Shown: positions 61,901-64,000 of the stretch, piece by piece
How the letters are laid out: the number at the start of each line of letters is the position of its first letter
Numbering within the stretch: the stretch's first letter is position 1
NCBI GenBank assembly: GCA_001890945.1
Contig: MLAX01000001.1
Span: 620,001 to 684,000, forward strand
Reading direction: 5' to 3'
Length of the DNA: 64,000 bases
Source: Alphaproteobacteria bacterium AO1-B
GTDB lineage: Bacteria; Pseudomonadota; Alphaproteobacteria; Rhizobiales; Stappiaceae
Translations under genes and position numbers: made by a program
Notes under the pieces: model-generated
What the model was told of the DNA's origin: nothing
What the model saw: only the letters and a program-made list of their open reading frames with translations
Databases searched by the model: none

Positions 61901-63208
61901 TTAGTTCACCGCCATATCGTGTGTCGGGGCTGAGTAGATCGCGACCGGGCTGCCGACGCCGCGTAACTCATGATCTCCCATCGGATCAAGGGCAGATTGT
62001 AACCCGGTCGGCAAGGCCGACCGGACTGGGTCGGTCAGGAGAAGCGTTTTTCCAAGCGGTTTGCAAAGTGATTCCACACGGCTTGTTTCATTTACGGCGC
62101 GGCCAATAACGGTAAAGTCGAGCCGCTCTTCGCCGCCAACATTTCCGAAAAACACCTCGCCCATATGAAGACCAATCCCGATCTTGAGCGGATGCCATAC
62201 GGCTGGATCGGGGAGGCCTTCCGGAGGCGTTTCGTTGAAATCATCAATTGCTGACAGGACTGCCCGGGCCGCCTTGACCGCAGCGTCTGCCGCCGCTTCC
62301 CGGCCTAGGGCCTTTTGATCGAAAACTGCGAGAACGCCGTCTCCCATGAACTTCAGAATTTCTCCCCCGTGCGCCAGTACGGAGGTTGATACCCGGTCAA
62401 AATAGGCATTGAGAATGGCGGTCACTTCAGGTCCGGTCATCCTATCGGCAAGTTGGGTGAAACCGCGCATGTCGCTCATGAAGACAACAGCATCGATTGC
62501 CTCGCCGTCACCGCGTTTGATCTCACCGTCCAGGACCCGTTGACCGGCAATCGGCCCAAGATAGGTATCGGCGACGTTCCGTGCGATGCGCTGAACAATA
62601 TGCCGTTCAACATGCAGCGCGAACAGTTCGATGACGGACCGGATCCGCTCTTTATCGCCATCTTGAAAACCGCCCTTGCGCGTGGTCGCGAGGGTCATGG
62701 CGTTGTTCATGGCCCCGGCTGCGCTGAGGGGTATGGCGACGTAATTCGTGTAGCCCTGTTCAGCAAGTTCCGTCATAATTGGAAAAGCGTTGAGACCCTC
62801 ATCGGTCTCAAGATCCACTTTTACGAACTCTCCCTCTGCCATTACCTTGTACAGTGGGTTGCGCGTAAAGGCTTCATGCTGGATTGCATTGGCATCTGCA
62901 GCGATTTCATCGCAAAATCCGTCAAGCGCGCTCCAGAACCAGGAAAACCCGATCACACGCGGGTGCAGGGTGCCAACGTGGAGAGTAGCCCGGTCAATGC
63001 CGAGATTGGCTGCATGGCAACGCCACATGAACTCCTCGTACATCAACATCACGTCCTTGATGCTGGTCGCGTCATTCAAAAGCCAGCTTTTAACATCTTC
63101 GAGCGTCTGGTCAGACGGTGCGCAGGAGGCCCCCCGGCTGGAGCGGGCCAAAAGCTGTACACTCGCAGCATACGTTCTAGGAGAGGGATCGAGGGCGTGA
63201 CGGGTCAT
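61901..63208 (-). CDS. Class III adenylate/guanylate cyclase
   Basis: 435 residues without membrane spans. The N-terminal 220 residues form a GAF-like sensory region (YVAIPLSAAGAMNNAMTLATT quoted in part). The cyclase homology domain (about 235-420) has both metal Asp residues, in VVFMSDMRGFTQLAD and EILKFMGDGVLAVFD, and VGGEERLDFTVIGRAVNETSR for substrate and transition-state contacts. Predicted to make cAMP in the cytosol in response to a ligand of the N-terminal domain. Confidence 0.9.
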   Translation of the reverse strand: MTRHALDPSPRTYAASVQLLARSSRGASCAPSDQTLEDVKSWLLNDATSIKDVMLMYEEFMWRCHAANLGIDRATLHVGTLHPRVIGFSWFWSALDGFCDEIAADANAIQHEAFTRNPLYKVMAEGEFVKVDLETDEGLNAFPIMTELAEQGYTNYVAIPLSAAGAMNNAMTLATTRKGGFQDGDKERIRSVIELFALHVERHIVQRIARNVADTYLGPIAGQRVLDGEIKRGDGEAIDAVVFMSDMRGFTQLADRMTGPEVTAILNAYFDRVSTSVLAHGGEILKFMGDGVLAVFDQKALGREAAADAAVKAARAVLSAIDDFNETPPEGLPDPAVWHPLKIGIGLHMGEVFFGNVGGEERLDFTVIGRAVNETSRVESLCKPLGKTLLLTDPVRSALPTGLQSALDPMGDHELRGVGSPVAIYSAPTHDMAVN

Positions 63209-63301
63209 GAATATCCGGTTGGTTCAAAGGCGGTGTCTATTATCTGGACGGTTTTGCTGGAAATTCAATTGGCAACAGACGCGCCTGCTGGCGGTCGAAA
63301 C

Positions 63302-63331
63302 AAAAACTCCCCGTTCATTAAGAACGGGGAG
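63302..63331 (-). terminator. Terminator of betB
   Basis: CTCCCCGTTC (63307-63316) pairs with GAACGGGGAG (63322-63331) around ATTAA; on the minus strand it is followed by TTTTTG. It lies 29 bp after the betB stop. Confidence 0.9.
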
Positions 63332-63359
63332 CACACTGATTGGATAAAGGGACGTCTGA

Positions 63360-64000
63360 TTAGAAAGCGGCTTCGACACCACCCATTTCAACATAAACGC
63401 TTTTGATCTGGCTGTAATACTCGATCGCTGCATGCCCGTTTTCACGGCCCATACCGGATTTTTTGTAGCCGCCAAACGGCATCTCGATCGGTGTCAGATT
63501 GTAGGTATTGATCCAGCATGTGCCCGCCTGCAGCTGATCAATCACCCGATGCGCCCGTTGGATGTCTTTTGTGAAAACCCCTGCGGCCAGACCGAATTCG
63601 GTATCGTTGGCGCGGGCAATGACATCGTCTTCATCGTCAAAATCGAGAACGCTGAGCACCGGCCCGAAGATTTCTTCTTGTGCAATCCGCATGTCGTCCT
63701 TGACGTCTGCAAAGACGGTGGGCTGTACGAAGTAGCCGTCCGGCAGGCTGTCGACTTTGGCCGCACCGCCACCGCAGACAAGGCGGGCTCCTTCATCCTG
63801 ACCGATTTGCATGTAGGACAGCACTTTGTCGAGCTGCGCCTTGGAGACGAGCGGGCCAATGCTGGTCGCTTCATCCAGCGGATCACCGAGGACTGCATCG
63901 CCGGTTCGCTCGGCAAGACGTTTCAGGAATTGTTCCTTGATAGCGGTATGCACAAAAACGCGCGTACCGTTTGAGCAGATCTGGCCGGTTGAATAAAAAT
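63360..64000 (-). CDS. betB: Betaine aldehyde dehydrogenase (partial, C-terminal part)
   Basis: About 213 C-terminal codons are visible; the 5' part lies beyond the right edge. The frame reads through [17 protein letters not shown], which contains the catalytic Cys, then [37 protein letters not shown] and the C-terminal [19 protein letters not shown], closely BetB-like. BetB oxidises betaine aldehyde to glycine betaine, an osmoprotectant, matching the ectoine and Mrp themes. betA, betI or betC may lie just past the edge. Confidence 0.9.
   Translation of the reverse strand, partial: FYSTGQICSNGTRVFVHTAIKEQFLKRLAERTGDAVLGDPLDEATSIGPLVSKAQLDKVLSYMQIGQDEGARLVCGGGAAKVDSLPDGYFVQPTVFADVKDDMRIAQEEIFGPVLSVLDFDDEDDVIARANDTEFGLAAGVFTKDIQRAHRVIDQLQAGTCWINTYNLTPIEMPFGGYKKSGMGRENGHAAIEYYSQIKSVYVEMGGVEAAF

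Noticed and set aside
1..64000. CRISPR arrays, insertion sequences, integrases, tRNA-linked attachment sites
   Set aside because: No repeated spacer pattern, transposase or integrase motif, or tRNA gene was seen when reading the window, and gene content looks like stable chromosome.

Overview
The window reads as a chromosomal segment of a marine-type alphaproteobacterium, most like the Stappiaceae (Roseibium/Labrenzia group). This placement is inferred from gene content: RirA with its three cysteines, a fused MnhA/B antiporter subunit, an EnuR-controlled ectoine catabolism cluster, a NasT/NasS-controlled assimilatory nitrate operon, hemP, betB and two branched-chain-type ABC operons. No rRNA, tRNA, CRISPR, insertion sequence or phage gene was seen. 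Genes are dense, GC-rich and often overlap by ATGA. Both window edges cut genes (mnhG on the left, betB on the right).

Layout. 1-6.6 kb: minus-strand Mrp-type Na+(K+)/H+ antiporter operon mnhAB-C-D-E-F-G. 6.7-10.6 kb: minus-strand TroA/Znu-type metal ABC operon bracketed by two cobalamin riboswitches in the same orientation, each followed by short open frames with good ribosome binding sites; the metal may be cobalt. 10.6-19 kb: a GntR regulator, an aldo/keto reductase-RidA fusion, a TIGR04076-like protein, a second aldo/keto reductase and a five-gene LIV-type ABC transporter, together an uncharacterised uptake and catabolism locus. 19-28.4 kb: ectoine/5-hydroxyectoine degradation, with doeD, doeC and asnC divergent from enuR-eutB-eutC-eutD(doeA)-eutE(doeB); an inverted repeat fills the divergent promoter.

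28.4-43.2 kb: mtnA, then nasT-nasS and, behind a sigma-54 promoter and an ANTAR-type attenuator leader, nrtA-nrtB-nrtCD-nirB-nirD-nasA-cysG. This set imports nitrate, reduces it through nitrite to ammonium and makes the siroheme that NirB needs. 43.4-49.4 kb: class III aminotransferase, anmK, an FAD oxidoreductase, a GntR/FCD regulator and sdaA. 49.6-53 kb: kynU and a PAS-GGDEF-EAL protein. 53.5-58.4 kb: a second LIV ABC operon. 58.4-64 kb: HI0933-type flavoprotein, LacI regulator, rirA, hemP, a class III nucleotide cyclase and the 3' part of betB.

The themes are osmolyte and sodium handling (Mrp, ectoine, betaine aldehyde), nitrogen acquisition (nitrate, ectoine, amino acids) and metal regulation (B12 riboswitches, RirA, HemP). 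The least explained parts are the paired B12-riboswitch units with their micro-ORFs and the AKR-RidA/TIGR04076/AKR/ABC locus.
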